A stretch of DNA of 64,000 nt from Peribacillus sp. ACCC06369 (GTDB lineage Bacteria; Bacillota; Bacilli; Bacillales; DSM-1321): NCBI RefSeq assembly GCF_030348945.1, contig NZ_JAUCEN010000002.1, positions 4,712,001 to 4,776,000 of the forward strand, read 5' to 3'. A model generated the notes under the pieces. It was given only the letters and a program-made list of their open reading frames with translations. It did not search any database and was not told the origin of the DNA. Position numbers and translations under genes: made by a program. Below are positions 1 through 8,886 of this stretch, in pieces; positions within the stretch are counted from its first letter, which is position 1, and every line of letters starts with the position of its first letter.

Positions 1-138
1 GGTAACACTGGGATGAAAGGTCACTTCATTAAGGTGGTTGATAACCGGAAGATCAAGAGGAAAATGGTCATACGAAGATATTCGGTCTCTATTCAGGTAG
101 ACGCCCCTGATGTACTGTGTATCATAATTTAGTTTCAT
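1..138 (-). CDS. AAA-family ATPase, N-terminal fragment (cut by window edge)
   Basis: The frame opens with ATG at 138 behind an AGAAGGTGATT ribosome site and runs off the left edge after 46 codons. The visible residues include YIRGVYL and end in EVTFHPSVT. From memory this matches the N-terminus of small predicted AAA ATPases in which a Walker A motif of the type GENGSGKST follows directly; that motif lies outside the window, so nucleotide binding is inferred. Members of this group are stand-alone ATPases of unclear role. The next gene on the same strand lies downstream of the edge, so the operon cannot be judged. Confidence 0.6.
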   Translation of the reverse strand, partial: MKLNYDTQYIRGVYLNRDRISSYDHFPLDLPVINHLNEVTFHPSVT

Positions 139-341
139 ATATAATCACCTTCTGTATAATAGATTCTTATAAACATTTAAAGAGCTGGTATATTCTATCA
201 TGCTTACATTCTTAAAACGGCTAAGAACTGCAATCCAGGAGCCTTCCCTATCGAAGAACTCCATTGATTAGCCAAATTCATAGATTGATAATGAGGGAGG
301 TCCTGTCATTTCCTTATTTTAACATCAATCTATATGCATCA

Positions 342-380
342 CAAAAAAAGCAACTGGGACTACAATCCCAGTTGCTTTTA
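342..380 (-). terminator. Rho-independent terminator of kdgT
   Basis: An 11-bp perfect stem (AGCAACTGGGA / TCCCAGTTGCT) with a 6-nt loop is followed on the minus strand by a run of seven T. It lies just past the kdgT stop codon. Confidence 0.85.
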
Positions 381-404
381 GTTAACGCTTACACTTCATA
401 TGTT

Positions 405-1430
405 TTACTTCGCTCTTTTTATGGAAGTTACATTTAGATCTTTTAATATGGCTGGTTTCATGCCTCTACGGTGCGGAATGCCTCTTTCTTCTTGTTTCTT
501 TGCGACCCACATCGTCAGCATGGGTGTTAGAATCGCCGTTACCAATACACTTGTTGCGATAATCGCGGTTGCCGATTCCGCTACAGGAGCAAATTGCGGG
601 TTTAACTCGGCAATGATGAATGGTACAGCAACTGCTGCACCCGCTGTGGAAGAAGCGGCGACCCCAGCAACACCATCAGAGCCTGTAACGTAGCGGTCCA
701 GTAAATATAAGACACCTCCGGAAAGGAAGACGACAGCAACACCCATTAAAATACCCATGAATCCGGATTTTAAGATCATGCCAAAGTCCAACCCGAATCC
801 TAGAGCTAATGCGAAGAACGGGATAAGGACCGGTACGGCCTGTCCAAAGAATTCCCGGCATTCTTTATCAATATTCCCTACAATCATGCCGACTGCAAAT
901 GGAATCAAAGTGGAGACGATTGTTTGCCATGGAAATGTAGCAAGCCCGCCTACTCCCAGGATGATCATTGTGAAGAACGGTCCGCTTTCAATACTGATGA
1001 ACGGGAATGCGGCAGCATCTTCCGTTCTGCCCAATTTTGTCATAAGTGCGGTATAAAGACCGCCGTTCGTTTCATTAAAAGCTGCTATCAGCACTAAAAC
1101 CGAAAGACCGGAAAAGAGACCAGTTTGAATCCCATTCTCTGGAAGCAGCAAAGCTGCCCCATATCCTAATAATGCCGCAAATACGACTTTACCGATAAGC
1201 AATGTAAATCCTTTTCTGGCAATATACCCGGATTGCTTAACATCTATCGTAGCTCCGACACAAAAGAAAAAGACGGCTAATATCGATGCGGTACCTGTTA
1301 GCATGGCACCTGTAAATCCTCCAAAGAAGGTTGCCGTATCAGGAAAAATAGTATGTATCAAGGCTCCTATGAACAAAGGGACAACCATCATGCCACCAGG
1401 GATTTTTTCTATTGCAGCTTTTATTCTCAT
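405..1430 (-). CDS. kdgT: 2-keto-3-deoxygluconate permease
   Basis: This 341-residue integral membrane protein imports 2-keto-3-deoxygluconate (KDG) from pectin and uronate breakdown by proton symport. The sequence is hydrophobic almost throughout, with about ten membrane segments by eye. The opening MRIKAAIEKIPGGMMVVPLFIG and the FFFCVGATIDVKQSG stretch are typical of the KdgT family, and the length agrees with it. The gene lies 84 bp downstream of kdgK on the same strand and probably shares its transcript. It ends at a strong terminator. The neighbouring KDG kinase and KduI/KduD make the substrate assignment firm. Confidence 0.93.
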   Translation of the reverse strand: MRIKAAIEKIPGGMMVVPLFIGALIHTIFPDTATFFGGFTGAMLTGTASILAVFFFCVGATIDVKQSGYIARKGFTLLIGKVVFAALLGYGAALLLPENGIQTGLFSGLSVLVLIAAFNETNGGLYTALMTKLGRTEDAAAFPFISIESGPFFTMIILGVGGLATFPWQTIVSTLIPFAVGMIVGNIDKECREFFGQAVPVLIPFFALALGFGLDFGMILKSGFMGILMGVAVVFLSGGVLYLLDRYVTGSDGVAGVAASSTAGAAVAVPFIIAELNPQFAPVAESATAIIATSVLVTAILTPMLTMWVAKKQEERGIPHRRGMKPAILKDLNVTSIKRAK

Positions 1431-1514
1431 CGCAATCTCTCCACTTCATTATCAAATTTATGATTATTTGTAATTGGAAGTCTAGTTGTGGAGTTAACTG
1501 GTTGCTGTCATCGA

Positions 1515-2480
1515 TCATTCAACGTTTAAAAGTTCATTCTGGCTTTCAATAAAGTCCTGTAATTTTTTCCGGCTAGGCATACCATCCATATCACCAGGTG
1601 ACATGACTTGAAGAGCGCCAATCGCATTACCCCGAGTAACGGTTTCAATCGTAGATTTCCCTTCAAGCAAGCCGCTGATCACCCCGACGGCAAAACCATC
1701 GCCGGCACCTACTGTATCAACAACCTTTTCGGGGACAAAACCTTTAATATACCCTTCTTCATCCGCATTTTTATAATAGGCTCCCTCTGCTCCAAGCTTG
1801 ATGACGATCATTTTAACTCCTTTGTTCAAATAAAATTCAGCCACCTCTTCAGGTCTTTTAAGTCCTGTTAAAACTTCCGCTTCGGACATGCCAGGAAGAA
1901 ATAAATCACAAATGTAAGCAAGCTGATTAATGCAATCCACCATTTTTTGTTTATCCGGCCATAGGTTAGGTCGTAAATTCGGGTCAAATGAAACCGTTTT
2001 TCCTTGATTCTTCATAAATTTCATGGCAGCAACTGTGAATTCATGGCAACTTTCAGATAATGCGGATGGGATACCTGTTGCATGCAGATGTTTAGCTTGC
2101 CGAAAATATTCTTCTGAAAGGTCGTCAATATCCAGGGTGGAAGCAGCTGAATTTTTCCTGAAATATTCCACCTCCGGATCTCCCTGGAGTACTTTAGACT
2201 TAATTAACATTCCTGTCGGGTGATCACTTGTAAATCGGATCCCTGTCGTGTCGACTTTTTCTTTATTCAATTCTTCGATGATGAACTTACCGAAACTGTC
2301 TTTGCCAAGTTTCGTCATGTAAGCAACATCTAAATCAAGACGCGCCAATCCGCAAGCAACGTTTGATTCTGCTCCCGCAATCGCTCGGGAAAAGGATTTA
2401 ACATCATGTAATGGCTCTACTTCATTTGCATAAAACATGTTCATCGGTTCCCCAAAGGTGATCACATCTAAATCTTTCAT
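1515..2480 (-). CDS. kdgK: 2-keto-3-deoxygluconate kinase (PfkB family)
   Basis: The 321-residue protein phosphorylates KDG to KDPG in the cytosol. The C-terminal PfkB signature DTVGAGDGFAVG, which carries the catalytic Asp, lies near residue 255, and the N-terminal ITFGEPM is typical of KDG and ribokinase-type sugar kinases. ATG at 2480 is the likely start: AGGAGG lies 8 nt upstream, whereas the in-frame TTG at 2486 nearly overlaps that site. A KDPG aldolase gene (kdgA), next to kdgK in B. subtilis, is not in this cluster or elsewhere in the window. Expression is probably under the LacI-type regulator at 4626 and CcpA (sites at 2512 and 2534). Confidence 0.92.
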   Translation of the reverse strand: MKDLDVITFGEPMNMFYANEVEPLHDVKSFSRAIAGAESNVACGLARLDLDVAYMTKLGKDSFGKFIIEELNKEKVDTTGIRFTSDHPTGMLIKSKVLQGDPEVEYFRKNSAASTLDIDDLSEEYFRQAKHLHATGIPSALSESCHEFTVAAMKFMKNQGKTVSFDPNLRPNLWPDKQKMVDCINQLAYICDLFLPGMSEAEVLTGLKRPEEVAEFYLNKGVKMIVIKLGAEGAYYKNADEEGYIKGFVPEKVVDTVGAGDGFAVGVISGLLEGKSTIETVTRGNAIGALQVMSPGDMDGMPSRKKLQDFIESQNELLNVE

Positions 2481-2511
2481 TCCCAATTCCTCCTGAAAAA
2501 AGGTATATTAC

Positions 2512-2524
2512 GGTTTAGTAAACC
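2512..2524. promoter_or_regulatory. Palindromic operator upstream of kdgK, candidate KdgR box
   Basis: GGTTTAGTAAACC is a perfect palindrome around one central base, between the kdgK start and the cre site. Its core TTTAGTAAA recurs as TTTACTAAA at 2760-2768 just before kduI. Two related palindromes at two divergent uronate promoters suggest one repressor, most simply the LacI-family regulator at 4626. The assignment to KdgR is inferred. Confidence 0.55.
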
Positions 2525-2533
2525 ATAACTACT

Positions 2534-2547
2534 AGAAAGCGCTTTCT
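2534..2547. promoter_or_regulatory. CcpA cre site upstream of kdgTK
   Basis: AGAAAGCGCTTTCT is a perfect 14-nt palindrome that matches the cre consensus WGWAANCGNTNNCW at every defined position. It lies 54 bp upstream of the kdgK start, where CcpA would impose carbon catabolite repression. Confidence 0.7.
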
Positions 2548-2721
2548 TTTGAATGAAATCAGATTATCATATAAACCAGTTATTAACAATACTAAGTTTT
2601 TATATTTTATTTTGCATAAAAACACATTTTTTAACATATTTTCCCTTAGTTATACTAATTAACTACTAAAATTTTCTATAAACATTGACTATTCGGAAAA
2701 CATTATATATATTTTAAATAT

Positions 2722-2735
2722 TGGTAACGTTAACA
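2722..2735. promoter_or_regulatory. Second cre-like or LacI-family operator upstream of kduI
   Basis: TGGTAACGTTAACA has the central CG and dyad symmetry of LacI/CcpA operators and fits the TGWAANCGNTNWCA consensus at 12 of 14 positions. It lies about 50 bp upstream of kduI. Whether CcpA or the local regulator binds it cannot be told from sequence. Confidence 0.45.
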
Positions 2736-2751
2736 TTTTTTAAAAATATGA

Positions 2752-2768
2752 TAAACCGTTTTACTAAA
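2752..2768. promoter_or_regulatory. Candidate KdgR operator overlapping the kduI leader
   Basis: The stretch from 2752 contains TAAACCGTTT followed by TTTACTAAA, the same core as the palindrome at 2512. It ends two bases before the AGGAGG ribosome site of kduI, so a bound repressor would block transcription close to the start. The binding protein is inferred. Confidence 0.45.
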
Positions 2769-2785
2769 TTAGGAGGTTATTTATA

Positions 2786-3622
2786 ATGCATATGGAAAAA
2801 CGTTATTCCATTCATCCGTCACAAGCCAAACATTTTGATACAAGTGAAATCCGCAAAAATTTTTTAGTGGAAAATTTATTTCTCGATGATGACGTTTCTT
2901 TATGCTATTCCCTTGATGACAGGATCATCATAGGGGGAATCAAACCTGTTTCTAAAGGGGTGAAGCTTGAGGGCCATGATTTCATTAAAGCCGATTATTT
3001 TCTACAACGAAGAGAATTAGGTGTATTTAATATAGGCGGCCAAGGGAAGGTTTCAGTTGATGGGGCAGTATATACCCTTGAAAATCGCGATTGTCTGTAT
3101 ATAGGATTAGGCTGTAAAGAGCTAATTTTCACTAGTGATTCAGGCACCGAACCCGCTAAATTTTATTTAGCCTCTGCTCCAGCCCATAAAAATTACCCAG
3201 TTCAACACGTTGCATTTAAGGAAGTGCAAGGTGATGAACTGGGTTCACAGGAAACGGCAAACAAGCGGACGATTCGTAGAATGATTCATGAAAAAGGAAT
3301 CCAAAGCTGTCAACTGTGTATGGGAATGACTGAATTGGCTTCAGGAAATGTCTGGAATTCGATGCCTCCTCACGTTCATGACCGCAGAGTAGAAGTTTAT
3401 ATGTATTTTGACTTAGCTAAAGATGCAATTTTGTTCCACATGATGGGTGAACCCGAAGAAACAAGGCATATTGTAATGAAAAATGAGCAAGCTGTCATTT
3501 CCCCTCCGTGGTCCATACATAGTGGTTCCGCTACGAGCAACTACACCTTCATTTGGGCAATGGCTGGAGAGAATTATACATATGAGGATATGGATACCTT
3601 TCCTATTTCAGAAATGAAGTAA
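2786..3622 (+). CDS. kduI: 5-keto-4-deoxyuronate isomerase
   Basis: The 278-residue cupin-fold enzyme converts 5-keto-4-deoxyuronate from pectin oligomers to 3-deoxy-D-glycero-2,5-hexodiulosonate. The metal-binding motif MPPHVHDRRVEVYMYF supplies two His and a Glu near residue 195, and the distal His lies in PPWSIHSG near residue 243. Length is as expected for the family. ATG at 2786 has AGGAGG nine bases upstream; a second ATG two codons later is less well placed. It is the first gene of the plus-strand uronate operon, 68 bp before kduD. Confidence 0.95.
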   Translation: MHMEKRYSIHPSQAKHFDTSEIRKNFLVENLFLDDDVSLCYSLDDRIIIGGIKPVSKGVKLEGHDFIKADYFLQRRELGVFNIGGQGKVSVDGAVYTLENRDCLYIGLGCKELIFTSDSGTEPAKFYLASAPAHKNYPVQHVAFKEVQGDELGSQETANKRTIRRMIHEKGIQSCQLCMGMTELASGNVWNSMPPHVHDRRVEVYMYFDLAKDAILFHMMGEPEETRHIVMKNEQAVISPPWSIHSGSATSNYTFIWAMAGENYTYEDMDTFPISEMK

Positions 3623-3690
3623 CACCAAAGAATGCTAAAACTAAAATTGCCGAAGACAATCATATTCTTATTGGGGATGGAGGAAAAAAG

Positions 3691-4467
3691 ATGAGTTTAC
3701 TTGATTTTTCAATGGACTTTTTCAGTTTAAAAGGTAAAGTTGCCATCGTAACAGGAGGAAACACTGGATTAGGACAAGGATATGCGGTAGCGTTAGCAAA
3801 AGCAGGTGCAGATGTTTTTATCGTTGCCCATGGTGATAATTGGCAGGAAGCGAAGGATTTAATCGAAACGACCGGACAAAAGGCAGTCTTTTACCAAGCA
3901 GAACTTACGAACAAGGAAAGCCTTAAAGGTGTTGTAAAAGGTTGTCTTGATGCATACGGGAAAATCGATATCCTTGTTAATAATGCAGGAACGATTCGCA
4001 GGGCTCCTTTATTGGAATATACAGATGAAGATTGGAATGCAGTAATGGACATTAACCTTAATTCCCTGTATTTTCTTAGTCAGCTTGTTGCTAAAGAAAT
4101 GGTTGAACAAGGCAGCGGAAAAATCATAAATATCGCATCCATGCTCACATTCCAAGGAGGTAAGTTCGTTCCGGCCTATACAGCGAGTAAACATGGCGTT
4201 GCTGGGCTGACTAAAGCATTCGCTAATGAATTAGCCGCTAAAAACATTCAAATAAACGCGATTGCGCCAGGATATATTGAAACGGCCAATACAGCCGCGC
4301 TTCGTGCAGATGAGTCAAGAAACAAAGACATTCTTTCAAGGATCCCGGCTGAAAAATGGGGAACACCTTTTGATGTCATGGGAACCGTCGTATTTCTTGC
4401 AAGCAAGGCCTCTGACTATATGAATGGCCATATCCTCGCTGTTGATGGAGGCTGGCTCGTTCGTTAA
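3691..4467 (+). CDS. kduD: 2-keto-3-deoxygluconate oxidoreductase (SDR)
   Basis: This 258-residue short-chain dehydrogenase reduces the KduI product to KDG with a nicotinamide cofactor. It has the Rossmann motif TGGNTGLGQG near residue 20, NNAG near residue 95 and the catalytic YTASK near residue 162. The N-terminal leader LLDFSMDFFSLKGK is typical of KduD. A GGAGG site precedes the ATG. With kduI it feeds KDG to the kinase encoded on the opposite strand. A terminator follows. Confidence 0.92.
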   Translation: MSLLDFSMDFFSLKGKVAIVTGGNTGLGQGYAVALAKAGADVFIVAHGDNWQEAKDLIETTGQKAVFYQAELTNKESLKGVVKGCLDAYGKIDILVNNAGTIRRAPLLEYTDEDWNAVMDINLNSLYFLSQLVAKEMVEQGSGKIINIASMLTFQGGKFVPAYTASKHGVAGLTKAFANELAAKNIQINAIAPGYIETANTAALRADESRNKDILSRIPAEKWGTPFDVMGTVVFLASKASDYMNGHILAVDGGWLVR

Positions 4468-4502
4468 TCCGCCGATTAAGACAAATGAATATGTTTAAGG
4501 TT

Positions 4503-4536
4503 AACACCCTTAGCCAAAGCGCTTAGGGTGTTTCTT
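4503..4536 (+). terminator. Terminator after kduD
   Basis: A 12-bp stem with one mismatch (AACACCCTTAGC / GCTTAGGGTGTT) is followed by TTCTTTC. It separates kduD from the regulator gene, which therefore probably has its own promoter. Confidence 0.75.
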
Positions 4537-4625
4537 TCATCCAATGTTTAACAAAATCAGACTCCTTTGTTATGATGTAGGTATCCCGTTCTATTTCAAG
4601 AAATTATTCCCTTTAGGAGAACATC

Positions 4626-5633
4626 ATGAAAAAAAAGAAAATTACCATATCAGATGTTGCTGAGAAGGCCGGTGTTTCCAAAAGTACGGTTTCTCAATAT
4701 ATCAACCAACGTTTTCGTTATATGAGTGCTGAAACCAAAGACAGAATCGAGAAAGTCATCCAAGAACTCGACTTTCGTCCCAATGATAATGCCAGGAATT
4801 TAAAAGTGAAAAAAACAAAAGTCATAGGGATACTCGTAGCTAATATTTTACATACTTTATCCACCGAAATCATTCGTACCGTAGAAGAACAGCTTCAGCA
4901 GCATGGCATGAAGGTATTCATATGTGACTCTGCCGATGATCCTGAGAAAGAAAAAGAATATCTTGATTTGCTGGTTTCCACGCAAGTAGATGGAATCATC
5001 ATTTTTCCGGTAGGAAATGATTTCAAAGTCTATAATTACCTGATCGATCATTCCATTCCAATGGTATTCGTTGATCGATTGGTTGATGGAGTAACATCTG
5101 ATTCCGTTCTTTTAGACAATCATGCTGCAATCTTTTTGGCTGTGTCCATGCTGGCTGAAAAAGGACACGAAAATATTGCATTCTTAACCTTACCTATTGA
5201 TATCCCCATCACACCAAGAATGGAGAGAATCGAAGGATTTAAAAAAGCGATGGCATCTCATAAATTGGAAGTAAGGGATGATGATATTTATTCGTTGCCC
5301 AGAAACCAAATTCAAGAAAAGTTGGCCCGGATATTCGATGCAGAAAAGCCTCCGACAGCCATAGTGGCAGGAAATGATTTAGTGTTACGTGAAATCCTTA
5401 GCTATTTGAAAAAACAAAAAATCTTGATTCCTGAGGATGTTGCCATTGTCAGCATTGATGATGTCGCTTATACAGAGTTTTATGAACCATCGATCACAAC
5501 AATCGGACAACCAATACAACAAATGGGTATTAAAACAGCAGAGTTATTATTGCACCGGATAACCGATTCTGGTCAGACCCCGTACATTACTTATCGGTTT
5601 GCCCCCGAACTGATTGTTCGAGGTTCATGCTAA
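4626..5633 (+). CDS. kdgR: LacI-family regulator, probable KdgR
   Basis: The 335-residue repressor has an N-terminal helix-turn-helix (ITISDVAEKAGVSKSTVSQY, residues 6-25), a hinge region near residues 45-60 and a periplasmic-binding-like ligand domain. Its position directly downstream of kduID and opposite kdgTK makes it the likely repressor of both arms, with KDG as probable inducer, as for KdgR of B. subtilis. It is full length for the family. Candidate operators are at 2512 and 2752. The name is inferred from context and general similarity; another uronate regulator of the same family cannot be excluded. Confidence 0.8.
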   Translation: MKKKKITISDVAEKAGVSKSTVSQYINQRFRYMSAETKDRIEKVIQELDFRPNDNARNLKVKKTKVIGILVANILHTLSTEIIRTVEEQLQQHGMKVFICDSADDPEKEKEYLDLLVSTQVDGIIIFPVGNDFKVYNYLIDHSIPMVFVDRLVDGVTSDSVLLDNHAAIFLAVSMLAEKGHENIAFLTLPIDIPITPRMERIEGFKKAMASHKLEVRDDDIYSLPRNQIQEKLARIFDAEKPPTAIVAGNDLVLREILSYLKKQKILIPEDVAIVSIDDVAYTEFYEPSITTIGQPIQQMGIKTAELLLHRITDSGQTPYITYRFAPELIVRGSC

Positions 5634-5647
5634 AGGATTAGACAAAA

Positions 5648-5672
5648 ACGGCAGGTTAGTTACACTGCCGTT
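5648..5672. terminator. Bidirectional terminator between kdgR and the grpB-like gene
   Basis: The 8-bp stem AACGGCAG / CTGCCGTT with a 9-nt loop lies between two convergent genes. The A-rich left flank gives a T-run on the minus strand; the plus-strand tail is weaker. Confidence 0.55.
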
Positions 5673-5760
5673 ACCATTTACACTGGAATGATGAAAGAAA
5701 AGCTAACCGATTTTCTTTCAGGTAATTTACAGATACATGATCAAACCTTCACCTTGGAAA

Positions 5761-6283
5761 TCACCCGCCATTCACCTCATTTTTAGCTGATTCTATGACA
5801 TTTTGGATAAATGGTGCCTTCGCTTCCGTGTACCCGACTATATCCGCAGGATGCTTTTGAGCTAAGGATAATTTTAATTGCTGATATTGTTTCCTTACGT
5901 CAGGATGGCTTCTTAGAAAGTCCCTAAACGAAAGGTGATTCTTCCACTGTTCACTTCCGAATCTATAGATATGCAAATGATGTGTCCCCGCTCTCCATTG
6001 GCCTTTTCTAAAAAAACGCCTTTCGGGAAATTCCTGATGCGGGACAAATTCATACCCAATCCGATTTCAAGGGTTCAATGAATGTGTCAGCTTCATCTAA
6101 ATGTTGAACGCCAGCCATGATGTCCAAAATCGGTTTTGCCCCCAACCCTTTGACAGATGTACTTCCAATATGCTGAATACAAAGGCAAGAGTTCTTTAAA
6201 ACCTCCATTATCCTTACTTTTTCCTGTTGAAATTCGCTAACCCAATCTGGGTTATAATCTTCGATCTTTACTGTTTTCCCCAT
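5761..6283 (-). pseudogene. GrpB-family (UPF0157) nucleotidyltransferase-like protein, frameshifted
   Basis: Two reading frames together give a GrpB-type protein of about 175 residues, the usual length. The first (from ATG 6283) contains VKIEDYNPDWVSEF and IQHIGSTSVKGLGAKPILDIM and stops after KSDWV at 6050. In the next frame the expected continuation YEFVPHQEFPERRFFRKGQW leads into HLHIYRFGSEQWKNHLSFRDFLR and the normal C-terminus. A single shift at the GGG near 6053 separates them. The family has a nucleotidyltransferase fold and no settled function. The gene may be truly broken, or the shift may be a homopolymer sequencing error. Confidence 0.82.
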
Positions 6284-6314
6284 ATAATCACCCAACTTTT
6301 CATGTTATCAGCTA

Positions 6315-6815
6315 TCATTTCTCATCACGTGACCATTTGACGATTGGATCTTGCGTGCTCGGCTCATAGTAAGTTCCGACATACACCTTTTCTTTTCCGG
6401 TAATTTTATTCGTTCGGATGACTGTATATCTTCCTTTATCATAATTTTTGGTAAGATAATATTTCCGGTATGAAAACCCTTTTTCGGGACCGGTTAATTT
6501 CTCTTTGGTTTTATACGCCTGTGGCTTGTTCAAGCTCTCTTTCACTACACTTCTAATATTCAGTGGAGTTCCCTCAAGCTTAATATCACTTCGGAAATCG
6601 GCGCTCCTGGTCTCAGTTTTCCCTGAAGGCACGGATGCCATTTCGATCTTTTCTTGGGTTTGTTCCGAGAATGATTTTGTGACACTGTATGAATACAGGA
6701 TATTCATGGAACTTATATTGCCTTTCATTTTGCCAGCAAATTCAGGCATGGCAAAATTCAATAGAAAGGTGATCGATATACATACGATTAATAAGGTAAG
6801 CGAAATTTTCTTCAT
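6315..6815 (-). CDS. Hypothetical secreted or membrane-anchored protein
   Basis: The 166-residue protein starts with a lysine pair and a hydrophobic segment (residues 5-22) that fits a signal peptide or membrane anchor. The rest is polar and lysine-rich with no motif I recognise. Its ATG overlaps the stop codon of the upstream gene in an ATGA arrangement, so the two are translationally coupled. The pair may act together at the membrane, but no function can be assigned. Confidence 0.6.
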   Translation of the reverse strand: MKKISLTLLIVCISITFLLNFAMPEFAGKMKGNISSMNILYSYSVTKSFSEQTQEKIEMASVPSGKTETRSADFRSDIKLEGTPLNIRSVVKESLNKPQAYKTKEKLTGPEKGFSYRKYYLTKNYDKGRYTVIRTNKITGKEKVYVGTYYEPSTQDPIVKWSRDEK

Positions 6816-7183
6816 ATTTCCTCTTTCTCAACTATGTATTCTTGTAATCCAACTTGTTCATTTTCCTTAGGAATAATTCCAAATTTAGCGATTAATAGAA
6901 TGGCAAGAAAACTGAAACAGCAAAAACTAGTATTATCACTTGTAATAAATGAAGCCGGTATAATACGAGATGCCAGTAATGAATTCAAAATGTAGGAAAA
7001 AAGAAAACCCAAATAGGATAGGCAAATCAGATAGTTTCCAATCAGTACCCTCTTGTAATGTGCATAATCTGATTTATTTCCATTCCTGATACTGACGCAT
7101 TGTCTAAATTGCCGAATCAGACCGTATGTGAAACCAATAATTAACATGACTACAATGAGAAAATCAATTATTGCTTCCTCCAC
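6812..7183 (-). CDS. Hypothetical membrane protein
   Basis: The 123-residue protein has an N-terminal membrane segment (residues 5-22), a basic stretch (RQFRQ to HYKR) and two further hydrophobic segments (about 48-68 and 88-105). It starts with GTG, seven bases after AGGAGG. It is the first gene of a two-gene unit with the secreted protein at 6315, and is divergent from the VanZ gene. No family is recognised. Confidence 0.6.
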   Translation of the reverse strand: MEEAIIDFLIVVMLIIGFTYGLIRQFRQCVSIRNGNKSDYAHYKRVLIGNYLICLSYLGFLFSYILNSLLASRIIPASFITSDNTSFCCFSFLAILLIAKFGIIPKENEQVGLQEYIVEKEEI

Positions 7184-7300
7184 TTTTACTCCTCCTTGGT
7201 CATTTGTTCTAAAAAACTAGTAAAATATTACATTAAACTCATCATATACCATTTGTGATAAAATGATATATATTTCCTACTTTAATATTGGAGTTGTATC

Positions 7301-7789
7301 ATGAAATTTTTTGTAAAAGTCCTTTTATCGCTATGTATGGTTCTTTATCTATTAATTCTTACAAAGCTCATTTTATTTAAAACCTTCTCGATAACCGAAA
7401 TGAATGATCATATTAGTTTTTCCTTCAATGGCCGCTATTGGGGTTCCCATAACTTCATCCCCTTTAAAACCATTTTCCATTACCTGTTCTTAGCTGATGT
7501 AAATACATCCATCCGGATTGAAAACATAGTGGGGAATATCATCGGTTTCGTACCATTTGGCCTCATGCTTCCTTTACTATCAAAAAGGTTTACCCAACTC
7601 AAACCGATCTTGATTGCGACATTCTGTTTTAGCTTCACCTACGAGATTCTTCAGCTTTTATTTGAATTAGGAAGTTTTGATACCGATGATTTAATCCTGA
7701 ATACTCTCGGTGGGATTATAGGATACCTGCCGATTAAGCTGTTTTACACAGTTTTCAAAAAGAATGGAACCATTCGCAGTCAAGTGTAG
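7301..7789 (+). CDS. VanZ-family membrane protein
   Basis: The 162-residue protein has four to five membrane segments. It shows the VanZ hallmarks NFIPFKTI, the NIVGNIIGFVPFGLMLP block near residues 80-97 and DTDDLILNTLGGIIGY near the C-terminus. VanZ proteins are linked to low-level teicoplanin resistance in enterococci, but most Bacillaceae homologues have no known role. It stands alone, divergent from the 6812 gene. The assignment to family is firm; the function is not. Confidence 0.85.
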   Translation: MKFFVKVLLSLCMVLYLLILTKLILFKTFSITEMNDHISFSFNGRYWGSHNFIPFKTIFHYLFLADVNTSIRIENIVGNIIGFVPFGLMLPLLSKRFTQLKPILIATFCFSFTYEILQLLFELGSFDTDDLILNTLGGIIGYLPIKLFYTVFKKNGTIRSQV

Positions 7790-7903
7790 GTCGAATTATC
7801 CCCTTATGTTGAAAGATGAATACATGCATGTCCTTATACTTACGTTTAAAGCGAGATGAAGTTTCAATATAAAGTAAAATATTCCTAATATTACTTGTTA
7901 TAC

Positions 7904-7931
7904 TAAAAAAAAAGACCACCAGATTGGTGGT
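7904..7931 (-). terminator. Terminator of modA
   Basis: The stem ACCACCA / TGGTGGT with a 3-nt loop overlaps the modA stop codon and is followed on the minus strand by nine T. Confidence 0.85.
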
Positions 7932-8722
7932 TATTTCAAATTCTTAAATCCGTATTTTTCAAAAATTTTAATGGAGGCTTCCGATTGGAGATAGTCATAG
8001 AATAGCTTGGCTTCCTTGGAATGGTCCAGGTCATTGATCATTCCGACGGGATAAATGATCGGATCGTGTAAATCTTCCTTGGCTGTTGCAATGATATCAA
8101 CTTTTGATGAGCTCATCGCATCCGTTTTATAAACGAGCCCTGCGTCCACATTTCCCGTTTCCACATATGTAAGCACTTGCCGGACATCCTTGGCATAAAT
8201 CAATCTATCTTCAACCTCTTTCCAGAGATTCAGGTTTTCCAAGGTTTGTTTCGCATATTGCCCTGCCGGTACAGACTCCGGAGTGCCAATCGAAATTTTG
8301 GTAGCCTTTGTGAGGTCTTTCAGTGATCCCAGTTCCTTATCGGAATCCTTTGGCACCACCAGCACCAGGTCATTGCCGACTAAATCGATTCCGTTTTTCT
8401 CTTCAATAAGGTCTTCCTCTACTAATTTATCAAATTTATCTTCTGCAGCCGAGAAAAACAGTTCAACAGGTGCGCCCTGGGAAATCTGTTGCTGAAGAGC
8501 TCCAGAGGCTCCAAAATTGTAATTAACTTTCACATTTGCATTCTCTTTTTCAAAGGACTCTTTTATATCATTTAAGGCATCTTGCAAACTTACAGCTGCG
8601 GAAACCGTCAATTCCACCTGCTGCCCCTTCATTTCCGTGTTTTCCGCTTCTTCATTTGAACACCCTGTACCCACTGCCACAAGCAGCATAATCGCAAAAA
8701 TCATAAGGTATATTTTTTTCAA
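7931..8722 (-). CDS. modA: Molybdate ABC transporter substrate-binding lipoprotein
   Basis: The 263-residue protein has a lipoprotein signal with lipobox VGTGC (Cys 21), so it is anchored to the outer face of the membrane. The mature part begins LTVSAAVSLQDAL and includes NFGASGALQQQI and the TGNVDAGLVYKTDA block, all typical of ModA, which binds molybdate or tungstate. No modB permease or modC ATPase gene is next to it or in the window, so the partner permease must lie elsewhere. A terminator follows immediately. I see no molybdenum-cofactor riboswitch in the short leader. Confidence 0.9.
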   Translation of the reverse strand: MKKIYLMIFAIMLLVAVGTGCSNEEAENTEMKGQQVELTVSAAVSLQDALNDIKESFEKENANVKVNYNFGASGALQQQISQGAPVELFFSAAEDKFDKLVEEDLIEEKNGIDLVGNDLVLVVPKDSDKELGSLKDLTKATKISIGTPESVPAGQYAKQTLENLNLWKEVEDRLIYAKDVRQVLTYVETGNVDAGLVYKTDAMSSSKVDIIATAKEDLHDPIIYPVGMINDLDHSKEAKLFYDYLQSEASIKIFEKYGFKNLK

Positions 8723-8886
8723 AATCGCTCTTCCTTCCGACTAGTTATATCTTATAAAAACAAAATCAGGAGAGCTACTAATAAAGCAGCCTTCCGGGTT
8801 TGGAATGCCATTGACTATAATCTGTTCTTTTCAAACCGCCTCTTCATCTGGTTCACTGTAGGATGCCCTTGCCAGAAAGTGAAAAC

